Shown: piece by piece, positions 19,901 to 28,000 of the stretch | Layout of the letters: each line of letters begins with the position of its first letter | How positions within the stretch are numbered: the stretch's first letter is position 1 | Assembly: GCA_946185835.1 (NCBI GenBank) | Contig: CAMHKW010000004.1 | Span: 32,171 to 96,170, forward strand | Length of the DNA stretch: 64,000 nt | From: an uncultured Bacteroidales bacterium | Lineage (GTDB): Bacteria > Bacteroidota > Bacteroidia > Bacteroidales > Paludibacteraceae | Direction: 5' to 3' | Notes under the pieces: generated by a model | The model's input: the letters and a program-made list of their open reading frames with translations, nothing else | The model's database searches: none | What the model was told of the DNA's origin: nothing | Translations under genes and position numbers: made by a program

Positions 19901-22900
19901 AATATCGCCGTTCGCACTCTGTGCGAAGACAATGAGCAGTCGGAGCTGAGTCTTTCGATAAAGGCAAGCACCGAATACGAGGTAGATACCTTCACATGGA
20001 CCTTCGATGGTGACGAGTTCTCAGCGTTGGTAGAAGGTAGCACTTCGTACTATCTGCACCCTGCTCTGACGCCCGGTAGTAACAGCGCGACAGACTCGTA
20101 TTTGTACAAGGCTCAGCGCACGCTCAATACCGGTAATGCAAATAATGGTACCTATGTATATGCTTCGGCGCCTACCTACGTCAATGGCGAGGATGCGAAG
20201 ACAGCCGGTGCTATGCGCCTGTATACTTCCTCGACGGTAGATACCGCTTATGTCATACTGCCTAAGATTATCAACGCCGACAAGAAGCAACTGAGCTTCG
20301 ACGTGCGTGCCGGCTATGCATACGCACCCGACTATCCTGCTGCTTCGACCTACGACTACCACAGCCAGATGTACTATTCGTATACCCCGACCTTGCTGGT
20401 AGGTACATTCGACGAAGGTGCCGGTCTTGAGAGCTTCAAAGAGCTGTATAAGGTTCGTATGCCGGCTCTGAAGAATATCAGCGACGACCCGATATATCCC
20501 GACCCGCAAAACACCACCGACAAACATGGTGAGTATGCACTGCCTGAGAACAACTACTTGTTCAACCGCATCACCGTGCCGGTAGAGTCGTCGCTCGAAG
20601 GCAAACGCCTTGTCATCTTGTCGACCTTCGTTCGCAAGAAGTCGTCGCAGAGCTCGTGCTATGCTTATATCGACAACCTGTCGGTAGAGAATAAGACCGC
20701 TGAGGTTGCTACTCCGCAAATCATCTCGAACAACGTTGTCGACACCGCTGTTACCATCTATTGGGAGGCTAATGGCGGTAAGGCATGGGATGTGCTGGTA
20801 TACGACTCGACGGTATACTTCGCCGACGTGAATGCACAGACTCACCTCATTAAGAAATTAGAGAATGTGACAGCTACCTCTGCCGAGATCACCGACCTGA
20901 CAGAGAAGACCGACTACTGCATCTATCTTGCTCTTGCCGGCAACAGCTCGCTTGGCGCTGTCTCGACCCGCTTGGATGTCCGTACCGCATGTGCTCCGTT
21001 ACCGGTGTCAACGGTATTCGACTTCGACGACGATGACGTGTTTATCTTTAGGTATAGTTCGACAGACTATCAGTACCCGAACGAGTGCTGGTCGTATGGC
21101 TTGAATACGCAGGTGTTGAACGGTACGTACTATACAAACTTCCCGCGTATCCGTTACAATACCGAGTCGACATCGCCGACAGCTACCACATACCAATACT
21201 CACGTAGCGGTAAGGCTGCGCTGCAGTTCTATACCTCTTCGGAAGTAGCTAAACAACGTGCTTACGTAGTGCTGCCGTACATGAACTTCGAGAACCTCGA
21301 TGACATGGAGATGGTATTTTACATGCGCGACGGATATCATTATCTGACCGGCTCGAGCAAAGACAAGATGAGTATGACCAACGCTCTTAGCTACGACCGC
21401 GAATTAGTGGTAGGTATGGTAGAAGACCCCGAAGACTTCTTCGGTACGTTCACTCCTATCGACACCTTGGTATACAAGTACGGCCCCGATGTGCTGACCT
21501 CTTCGAACAAGATCACCGACGACCCGACAGGCGAAAAGTGGTGGGAGAAGAAAGTGGTATCGCTCAAGAGCGGACATGGTAAGTATATAGCACTATACAA
21601 ACCGGGTTATCACTTAGGTTCGTATATCGACGATATCTCGTTCCAGGTACGTCAGACAGCTTTGATGCCTACCAACCTGAAAGGCAGGACCACAGCTTAT
21701 CAGATCTTCGCATCGTGGTTGCCCAAGCAAGAAGGAACGGGCTTCCGCTTCCAACTGAGCACCGACGACAGCTTCAGCGCACTGCTCGTTGACTCGACGG
21801 TTGTGAACAACAACATCGAGATTGGCGGCCTGACACCTAACACCCAATACTTCGTCCGCGTTAAGCAAGTTGGAACCAAGTATGGCGATACTGACTTTAC
21901 TGCAAAAGTTATTCTTTGGACCGAATGTGTACCTACCGAGGGCGCTGTGGCTACAAGCTTCGAGGGTGCAGCCGGCAACGATGTGCCGACCGAGAACTAT
22001 CGTAACTACACCTCTACGCTTCTCAAGAACCAGTGCTGGACATACGACAACGCCGGTACGTCAACCACGGTGGGTACAAGCTACCCGTATAACATCGGTT
22101 CGACAACCTCCGTTTCGTATGCTCTGACGGGTGACTTTGCTCTGAAGCTTTACGCTTACAGCACTACCTATGCCGGCTATGTGGTAACACCGAGAATGGA
22201 GAACCTCGACCTCGACACCATGCAGCTGACCTTCTGGATGACACCTTGTCCGCACGGTACAAGCGGTACATACAAAGATATGGTATCGACGGCATGGGCA
22301 GCTGCCAATGCAGCACAGGTGGAGGTAGGTACATGCTCCGACCCCGCTGACTTGGAGACCTTCGTCCCGATCGACACCATCAAGTACAGCCGTTATACTG
22401 TTGACGAGTTGGTGGCAAAAGCTCCTTCGACGGCTGCTAACGACTTCACATATCAGAAGTTCACTCTGCCTCTGACCGGTGCTGTCGGACCATACGTATA
22501 CATGCGTGCTGTATTCGACAAGTTGCCTAACGTAGGTAAGACCACGGCTACCTCGTCGTCGACAGTATATGTCGATAACTTCTCGGTAGAGCGCCAGCTG
22601 GTATGTGCTACCCCGAGCGACCTCAAAGCCGTTAACGTGATTGACACCACAGCTACCTTGCGCTGGTCGGCGGGCGAAGATGCCAAGAGCTACCGTCTGC
22701 AAGTGTCGGCTGACTATCGCTTCGACGAAGAGACGATGCTCGTTGACTCCGTACTTGAGCAGACAAGCTTCGATCTTAACGGACTGAAAGCCGCTACTCG
22801 CTACTATGCTCGTCTGAAGATGACATGCGTAGAGAACGGCGAAGGCGACTGGTCGTCGAACATCGACTTCCGCACCGCTGAGGCTCCGCTCTACTACGAG

Positions 22901-24541
22901 CAGTTCCGTATGGCAACACAGCTCGCCGACGGTTGGTCGTTCGCAGCAGCTAAGGCAAGCGAGATATTCAGCGAGAAAGCGACATTCACCTATAACACTT
23001 CAGTGCCCGGCTCTACTGCGGGTTGGTATCAGGCTAACGAAAACGAAGCCCTGTCGGGTGCTCACTTCGCAGGACGTCCGTATTCGACAACGGCTAAGTG
23101 GTGGATGATGTCACCTGCTATCATCCTCAACCAGACCGACACTGCTATGCTCTCGTTCATGATGAACTACGTACTGTATAACGCCAACTGGTCGACCGAC
23201 AAGACATGGAGAGCCATAACTCACCAAGTTGCCAACGGAGACGGCATCACCGGTGTGGATGACCAGTTTATGGTTATCATCTCCGACGATGGAGGCGAGA
23301 CATGGAAACGTGAGAACGCCATCATCTGGAACAACGAGCAATCGGATGACCCGAAGGCTGACGGCTATCTGTATGGCAAGGGCGACTATGTACTCAACAA
23401 CATACGCTTCCTTGGCAACAATCCGACCGACCAAGACCGCATACGTATTGACCTGAGCAAGTACCAAGGCAAGATAATCCGCATCGCCTTCTACGTTGAG
23501 TCGACCATCAACAACGCCAATAACGTTATCCATATCGACGATATCCACGTCAACTATGTCAACACTGTCGTTGAGCAGAATACCATCTGCCAGTTCGAGG
23601 ACTACGAGAGTGAACTCAAGGACGCTGAGGGCGAGCCTCTGTTCACCGTCAACGGCGATGCTGTAGCAGTGGGTAGCACCCTGATGGACAACTACACAAT
23701 GTCTGTCGAGCGTGGCGTTAACGATACCGTTCGTCAGCTCTCGCTCAACGTGCTCGAAGCTCCGCAAATCAACCTCGGCGAGGCAACGATATGCGAAGGT
23801 ACTCTGTTCTCTGACTACGGCTTCAACGAACTCGCTGTCGCCGGCGTTTACAAACGCAAAGGCATAGTGGAAGAGACAGGTTGCGCTAAGATCGAGACCT
23901 TCACACTCAACGTGATACCGCGTCAGCAAGGTCAGATGGAAGAGACGATATGCCAAGGCTCGAAGTTCACATGGCAGACCAGCAAGGGTGCTGTCGAACT
24001 CGACCGTGCCGGCGTTTACTTCGACACCATACCGTCGCTCGTGACCGGCTGCGACTCAGTGATAACCTTCGTGCTGAATGTCAGCGCTCCTGACACCATC
24101 GACGTAGAAGCCGAGGTGGCTGAGAACGAGTTGCCATACGAGTACAACGGCATGCTGCTCGGCGAGGGTCTGACAGTGGGCGAATACGAGATAGAAGCTC
24201 CCATCACCGACGAAAACGGATGTGTTGTCATCATCCGTCTGTCGCTGACCGTGACCGAGCCTACTATCGAGGCTCTCGATAACCTCGTAGCCGGCGAGCT
24301 GAGCATCACTCCTTCGGTTATCAGCCGTGGCGAGACGGTGACAGTAAGCGGTGAGCTGAGCAGTCGTCAGATGCGCGACATGCGACTCGACGTCTTCGAC
24401 GCCACAGGCAAGTGCGTCTACAGCACCGAGCCTAAGACGCTGCCTGCTAAGGCTGACGGCTTCGTGAGCGCAGGTATCTACAGCGTACGCCTCACCACCG
24501 GCAGTGGCGAGAGCTACGTGGGACGTGTGCTCGTCAAATAA
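13976..24541 (+). CDS. Giant T9SS-exported surface protein A with fibronectin III and jelly-roll modules
   Basis: A 3521-aa protein, one of two tandem paralogues. A signal peptide (cleavage near KA-Q, residue 21) is followed by a module pair repeated about ten times: a jelly-roll domain (choice-of-anchor-J/MAM/cleaved-adhesin type, first at about 30-195) and a fibronectin III domain. Fibronectin III domains start near 196, 482, 754, 1023, 1353, 1632, 1912, 2244, 2562 and 2878, most with a Cys just before the first strand and a YYVYLQ-like strand. A last jelly-roll (about 2950-3190) precedes cysteine-bearing repeats of the TICxG...GCDS type (about 3255-3430). The last ~75 residues form a type A T9SS sorting domain (LDVFDATGKCVYS to GIYSVRL to GRVLVK). 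The protein is therefore predicted to cross the outer membrane and be surface-attached or released, probably as an adhesin or matrix fibre. The track start is a GTG two codons upstream; ATG at 13976 is preferred. Confidence 0.93.
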   Translation: MKKIYFFLLASLMLLPVSLKAQNEFVVKLQESFEAGQIPSTWSQEYVVGHQDWAVEQLADYKYPSNQLPDYKADKGGTYRAYLRNSTGQTIGYKTKLVSPAMDLQGVYRPILRFYHAQDKWTADFDTLRVYYRTAPDEDWVLLPDAEYTTAIRSWQWETIELPSYNTSSYQIAFEGGDNMGRGIVLDSIVVRSYPECTQPYDITLSNVANGEATIGWHASWDADQFHVVLTNRKAEMDTLGLIDPAVIAFDTIMEYDGQFTVTAQGLAANTTYYVYLQSICGGQVSDWSEPQTFTMAFKKELPYTETFQMPYTTNSTADMRLESWTWGGSVAPVIDLWITPQNYYIYSRINDPAVVFNGNYSHSSGRFSTPLPADALAYMATPELTGADLKDCQVRMWATMAQRFLRKNANSIIVGIATDPTDITTFTPVDTVTITTKDVIEEFTVSLEKYTGNGRFVVFASYFDKPNQFYIDEVTIEPRPQTAKPDYQTFHIIPDSTSAELSWVAPRADVQSYNILVGTDTLYKNGGYQLSDKVVELNSTTASATITGLRPWDAKGYFVAVQAVYAAGVSEWSEPRWFQTSADMPLPMHFSFEDSEGYYTRQGVSSYFYPNNIMMFSSDVDWPRNTAKTSALAGKDGDKFLYLNMDAGKDAWIVFPEVDDVTKAQINFFLCSQTAANKPRCNIELGVMTSPFDLNTFVKVDEFKAAEKWQRCYGNFVEYTGKGKYIALRWMEPEGASYSTNYIDDVTISELVDCPIVTGVDYTATDTSLVITWNKGRATAWNVKVSSYMFDDADLTVDTKVKGDMYDGSVIGTPTLTVTGLDFAKTYYTYIQADCDGNLTEWTSASPMTTDCKPMFTVPYVETFNGDREGNLGSGFHPVCWYWGGCNYQYLYSSYDSDGLDPEHKGCLYVRTNSASEIGWAAMPELDMPLEDMMLLFDYYSAATLAASYVYVGVMDDPNDFSTFVAVDSVAPRSTSTWHKDIKVNFLNYKGTGKYIAFTCGPLRGSTYVLAYLDYVRVLPFRCQAPDLSFSGITASSMVCHWLGKLSNEAEGWQYIVTNAPLTDEELNADNYTIDEKVLVASGITKNDSVALDELEMQKAYYFYVRALCGDSVWSSASAMTQCKKIPGTGRYVEDFESYGMQPTSSLSGTETYISYFKKAITPDCWTVGTYFNANNIGYSTDPSVSATYTHRNYFPYVASNGTGTTTDVNYYDKGTALTTYHYSNSGTNYLKLYGTYSATATSNHSPAWVAMPEIEATDEEFRAITVKGSFQMSTTSTYRLIIGVMDDPTDLSTFTVLDSVGPGLGTGVGKDVYFEVPLENYTGTGRYVAFRTPFGITTTAYLDDIVIDGTGCYQPQPSLSRLTSQSVRLTAGLRGQTDWMYVVTDAEVSDELFTAGVDAIKEAGINIVDIDTLPNSSRFKVITGLEEDSTYHISVMAICDPASGLYSQGAHLSFTTLCAPVKELNEDFEGFDTGSGKKVGCWISGSLTESATNLYIPYVNNTASYRSYGDKYLYLYSTTTYNGAYAIAPAFDCDDITKYQVAFYARSATSSAYAKKLKVGVLTDPLDLSTMTIIDTLDIAITPGRYLVSFAGYKGDLEGNMGKHLVFLSDFNATNQIGVGQVEIQPIPACQIPSKLEVESLTDVEAVIGWQGNADKYEVLLTSQAIADTVLNKGLDQDEVKAVLLRTVVVDTTGVKFAGLIPATNYFVHIRAICGTDTTDFDYSGKQFMTECAERMPLPYFTDFDDMPNGTSQRPTCWMGNYTLASSNSYPYVYNNTSYSHSGAQSVYLYGSSSNQTVLVSPKIAIDKLSNLQVTLWVRGSSANKILNIGVVPEDSVALGETDALNRGFISLMTYTNPVTTGEYVTINFDEIVPDSLAGYTRFAIATDLSSAAGTFYLDDLSIRKIPSCFVPTALEATGNTANTISLHFEPGKPTDTKWEVALWKDELGADTTYVVVDTFDCVINGLSSSTIYNIAVRTLCEDNEQSELSLSIKASTEYEVDTFTWTFDGDEFSALVEGSTSYYLHPALTPGSNSATDSYLYKAQRTLNTGNANNGTYVYASAPTYVNGEDAKTAGAMRLYTSSTVDTAYVILPKIINADKKQLSFDVRAGYAYAPDYPAASTYDYHSQMYYSYTPTLLVGTFDEGAGLESFKELYKVRMPALKNISDDPIYPDPQNTTDKHGEYALPENNYLFNRITVPVESSLEGKRLVILSTFVRKKSSQSSCYAYIDNLSVENKTAEVATPQIISNNVVDTAVTIYWEANGGKAWDVLVYDSTVYFADVNAQTHLIKKLENVTATSAEITDLTEKTDYCIYLALAGNSSLGAVSTRLDVRTACAPLPVSTVFDFDDDDVFIFRYSSTDYQYPNECWSYGLNTQVLNGTYYTNFPRIRYNTESTSPTATTYQYSRSGKAALQFYTSSEVAKQRAYVVLPYMNFENLDDMEMVFYMRDGYHYLTGSSKDKMSMTNALSYDRELVVGMVEDPEDFFGTFTPIDTLVYKYGPDVLTSSNKITDDPTGEKWWEKKVVSLKSGHGKYIALYKPGYHLGSYIDDISFQVRQTALMPTNLKGRTTAYQIFASWLPKQEGTGFRFQLSTDDSFSALLVDSTVVNNNIEIGGLTPNTQYFVRVKQVGTKYGDTDFTAKVILWTECVPTEGAVATSFEGAAGNDVPTENYRNYTSTLLKNQCWTYDNAGTSTTVGTSYPYNIGSTTSVSYALTGDFALKLYAYSTTYAGYVVTPRMENLDLDTMQLTFWMTPCPHGTSGTYKDMVSTAWAAANAAQVEVGTCSDPADLETFVPIDTIKYSRYTVDELVAKAPSTAANDFTYQKFTLPLTGAVGPYVYMRAVFDKLPNVGKTTATSSSTVYVDNFSVERQLVCATPSDLKAVNVIDTTATLRWSAGEDAKSYRLQVSADYRFDEETMLVDSVLEQTSFDLNGLKAATRYYARLKMTCVENGEGDWSSNIDFRTAEAPLYYEQFRMATQLADGWSFAAAKASEIFSEKATFTYNTSVPGSTAGWYQANENEALSGAHFAGRPYSTTAKWWMMSPAIILNQTDTAMLSFMMNYVLYNANWSTDKTWRAITHQVANGDGITGVDDQFMVIISDDGGETWKRENAIIWNNEQSDDPKADGYLYGKGDYVLNNIRFLGNNPTDQDRIRIDLSKYQGKIIRIAFYVESTINNANNVIHIDDIHVNYVNTVVEQNTICQFEDYESELKDAEGEPLFTVNGDAVAVGSTLMDNYTMSVERGVNDTVRQLSLNVLEAPQINLGEATICEGTLFSDYGFNELAVAGVYKRKGIVEETGCAKIETFTLNVIPRQQGQMEETICQGSKFTWQTSKGAVELDRAGVYFDTIPSLVTGCDSVITFVLNVSAPDTIDVEAEVAENELPYEYNGMLLGEGLTVGEYEIEAPITDENGCVVIIRLSLTVTEPTIEALDNLVAGELSITPSVISRGETVTVSGELSSRQMRDMRLDVFDATGKCVYSTEPKTLPAKADGFVSAGIYSVRLTTGSGESYVGRVLVK

Positions 24542-24609
24542 GATTAGGGAAATCGGGATGCCGAGAATTACGCGATTTTCGGCATCCCGAGATCCCGAGA
24601 TGTCGAGAT
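23930..24609 (+). repeat. 680-bp tract nearly identical to 34764-35443 (copy 1)
   Basis: Covers the last ~204 codons of giant gene A, its stop codon, the following hairpin and the start of the octamer array. Comparing by eye with copy 2 shows only about two base changes (AGC/GGC giving Ser/Gly, and one silent GGC/GGT), while upstream sequence diverges abruptly. Confidence 0.93.
24554..24589 (+). terminator. Hairpin directly after giant gene A
   Basis: CGGGATGCCGAGAA and TTTTCGGCATCCCG form a 14-bp stem with one G-T pair and an 8-base loop, 13 bases after the stop. No T-tract follows, so it may protect the 3' end rather than end transcription. Confidence 0.6.
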
Positions 24610-24711
24610 CCCGAGATGTCGAGATGTCGAGATGTTGAGATGTCGAGATGTCGAGATGTCGAGATGTCGAGATGTTGAGATGTCGAGATGTCGAGATGTC
24701 GAGATGTCGAA
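24590..24711. repeat. 8-bp tandem array (GAGATGTC units), about 15 copies
   Basis: Consecutive octamers GAGATGTC with variants GAGATCCC and GAGATGTT. Because three octamers make 24 bases, several frames stay open and give spurious ORFs such as those translating to MSRCRDVE repeats. Related arrays lie at 35424-35732, 60817-60892 and 63931-64000. Confidence 0.95.
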
Positions 24712-24716
24712 ATTTG

Positions 24717-24751
24717 AAAAAGTGGTCGCCCGTGGCGACCACTTTTTTTTT
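24717..24751 (+). terminator. Intrinsic terminator 1 after giant gene A
   Basis: AAAAAGTGGTCGCC, a CGT loop, then GGCGACCAC and nine T. Perfect stem with T-tract. A close copy follows giant gene B at 35746. Confidence 0.9.
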
Positions 24752-24787
24752 CGAGGCGACAAATATTTGCCGCTTCGATTTTTTTTT
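24752..24787 (+). terminator. Intrinsic terminator 2 after giant gene A
   Basis: CGAGGCGACAAAT pairs with ATTTGCCGCTTCG (one mismatch, one G-T) and is followed by nine T. The right arm GACAAATATTTGCCGCTTCG is repeated once more before another T-run near 24788-24814, so the region carries stacked terminator-like units. Confidence 0.7.
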
Positions 24788-24910
24788 GACAAATATTTGC
24801 CGCTTCGTTTTTTTGACAAATGCACCGCGATGTCCGATGAAAACTGACATTGTGAGCGAATATGAGCGTGTGCAGAATGTTACAAATGCTGCGAAAAGAT
24901 GTATTTTGTT

Positions 24911-24940
24911 TTTGTATATAGAATTATTTTCGTAATTTTG
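24911..24940 (+). promoter_or_regulatory. Bacteroidetes-type promoter of giant gene B
   Basis: TTTG (24911-24914), 18 bases, TAATTTTG (24933-24940), 88 bases before the ATG. With the terminators upstream, this suggests the second giant gene is transcribed on its own. The bases just before both giant-gene starts (TAATCAAAAA...GTGCTTATG) are conserved between the copies. Confidence 0.7.
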
Positions 24941-25028
24941 TCGCGATTTTGTGCATTTTGCAAATCCTATTTGTCAAAATACTGTAAAAGGTATATAGTT
25001 AATTTATGTGTAATCAAAAAATGTGCTT

Positions 25029-28000
25029 ATGAAAAAGACTTATCTCTTTTTGTTGGCATTAGTGCTAATGCCGCTAAGCATCGGAGCTCAGAACGGCTTT
25101 GTTGTTCGTTTGCAAGAGAGCTTCGAGACCGGTCAGATTCCATCGACATGGACCCAGGAATATGTCGTTGGTCATCAGGACTGGGCCGTTGAAGAGCTTT
25201 CGGACTATCGTCATCCGAATGCTCAGTTGCCTGACTACAAGCTTGACAAGGGTGGCACACATCGTGCTTACCTGCGCAACACTACGGGTCAGACCATCGG
25301 TTTTAAGACACGTCTGGTATCGCCTGTGATGGACCTTACCGACGTCTATCGTCCGATATTGCGCTTCTACCATGCGCAAGACAAGTGGACAGCCGACTTC
25401 GACACACTGCGTGTCTACTATCGTGCTAATCCCGAGGACGACTGGACACTACTGCCTGAGGCTGAGTATAACAAAGCCTACAGCGGATGGCAAGCCGAGA
25501 CTATCGAGCTGCCGAGTTTCAACTCGAAGACCTACCAGATAGCCTTCGAGGGAACCGATAACTTAGGTCGCGGTATCGTGCTCGACTCTATCGTAGTGCG
25601 TTCGTATCCGGAGTGTACCCGTCCGTCGGACATCACGATGACGGGCGTAGGCAACGGTGAGGCAACGGTGAGCTGGCATGCCAACTGGGATGCCGACGAG
25701 TTCCATATCGTCTTCTCCAAAGAGCAGGCAGAGATGGACACACTCGGACTTATCGACCCCGCAGTGATTGCCGTCGACACCATTGTGCCTTACGACGGTG
25801 TGTTCCGTATGACAGCTGTCGGACTGCAAGCTAACACCAAGTATTATGTGTATATGCAGTCGATATGCGGTGGTCAGCTCAGTGAATGGAGCGACCCTCA
25901 GGAATTCACTATGGCTTATCGCGAGCAGATACCCTACCACGAGGACTTCTTCATGATTCACACCTCCAACCAGGTGTCGGACATGCGTCTGCCGTCGTGG
26001 ACCTGGGGCGGAGCCATACCGCCGCTGTTGGGTTTGTGGATGGGGCAGACTTATTACCCGATCTATTCACACACCGACCCTGCCACACCGGCAGCTGTGT
26101 TTAACGGTACTTACTCGGTTACTTCCGGTCGTTTCACCACGCCGTTGCCTGCCAATACACTTGCGTATATGGCATCTCCCGAGCTTGTGGGTGAAGACAT
26201 CAAAGACTGCCAAGTGCGCTTCTGGGCTACCGTAGCTCAGCGTGCTTTCCAGCGTACATACGCCACATCTATCATAGTGGGTATAGCTACCGACCCGACC
26301 GATTTCACGACGATGGTAGCTGTCGACACTGTCAAGATAACCAAGAAAGATGTGATAGAGGAATATACGGTCTCGCTTGCCAACTATACCGGCAACGGCC
26401 GTTTTCTTGTGTTTGCAAGCTACTTCGACAAGCCTAACCAGTTCTATATCGATGAGGTGACCATCGAAAAACGTCCTGACCGTCAGAAGCCCGACTACCA
26501 GACCTTCTTTGTATATCCCAAGAGCAAAGAGGCTACTATAGAGTGGGCAGCACCTGCAGCTGACGTGCAGTCGTACAACGTGGTTGTAGCCAAAGATATA
26601 GTAGTCTCGGGCACCACGATAGACGCTACCGAGTCGCTGCCACAGTCTAACGTGGCTACAGCTAAGGCTACGATAAACGGTCTGCAGCCCTCGACGATAT
26701 ATAAGGTCGCCGTGCAGGCAGTATACGCCTCGGGCGTGTCGGCATGGTCGGAGCCTCGCGAGGTATGGACCTCTGCCGAACGTGAGTTACCGATGACCTT
26801 CAATTTCGAAGCCGACGAGGGTATGTACAACCTCAATGGTGTAGGTAACGTGTTCTATCCCGCAGGTATGCAGGTGTATTCCACCGATGTGGACGCTCCG
26901 TACATATATGCTAACACCTCGTCGATATCGGCACAAAGCGGTACGCAGATGATATATCTGAATATGGATGCCGGTAACGAGTCGAGATTAGTATTGCCAT
27001 ATATCGAAGAAGTCGACAGCGTGCAGCTTACTTTCTACCTCTCGTCGCAGACCGCTGCAAATGTGGCACGCTGCCGTATTCAGGTAGGCGTGATGACCGA
27101 CCCGTCGCAAATGTCGACATTCGAATATATCGACGAGTTCTACGCCTCGGAAAGCTGGCGTCGTTGCTACACCAACTTCCTCGACTACAAGGGCGATGGC
27201 CACTATATCGTACTGCGCTGGATGGAGCCTGACGGAGCACAGTATTCGACCAACTATGTTGATAACCTCACGGTCAACAAGGTTGTCGACTGCCCCGTGA
27301 CGACGGGTATCACTGTCGAAGAGTCGGAGTCGAGTGCTATCATCCGTTGGAGCAAAGGTGCCGCTGTAAAGTGGAACGTCAAAGTGTTCTCGAAGTATGT
27401 CGACGATGCCGACATGACCGTCGACAGCCAGATCCCCGGCGATATCCTCGATGTGACACTCGACACCAACTATGTCGTTCTCGAAGGGTTGAAGTATGCT
27501 ACCAGATATTACGTTTACGTACAGGCATACTGCGACAACGAGCCTACCGAGTGGTCGTCGGCTGCCACCTTCCTTACCGAATGTCCGTCGGCGATGCCGA
27601 TACCTTTCCATACCGACTTCGAAGAGATAGAGGCATCGGGTACAGGTGTGCTGCCTCCGTGCTGGACACCCACCTACCTTACGGATACGAAGTCGTATCC
27701 GTATATCCGCAATGTGACCACCACCCAGTATAACGAGGGCGGAACGAACCTGCGTGATATGTATATGTATTCTACCACCGCTTACGGTTCTATCATCTCG
27801 TTGCCCAAGATGGCAGGTAACCTGAAAGACCTGCTGGTACGTGGTAAGATGACGTATTCCTCAGTGGGCTATCGCCTGTATGTGGGTGTGATGACCGAGC
27901 CGGGTAACTACGAGACGCTGGTTCCCGTCGACTCGGTAGTGCTGATAACAGCCTCTACCACCACCGCTCCTTATTGGCAGAACTTCTCGTTTGGCTTCGG

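Noticed and set aside
22061-22702. Long antisense ORFs inside the giant genes (also 14006-15064, 17261-18076, 20021-20845, 23111-23956, 29145-29999, 32577-33746)
   Set aside because: The codon bias of the sense genes (rich in GAC, TCG, ACC) leaves the opposite frames open. No domains or signals are seen, and the sense proteins show clear module structure.
24590-24711. CRISPR array
   Set aside because: The repeats are 8 bp, contiguous and without spacers, and no cas gene is present.
24568-24935. Small ORFs translating to MSRCRDVE or STSRHLDI repeats
   Set aside because: They arise because 8-bp repeats keep several frames open. They have no start context and span terminators.
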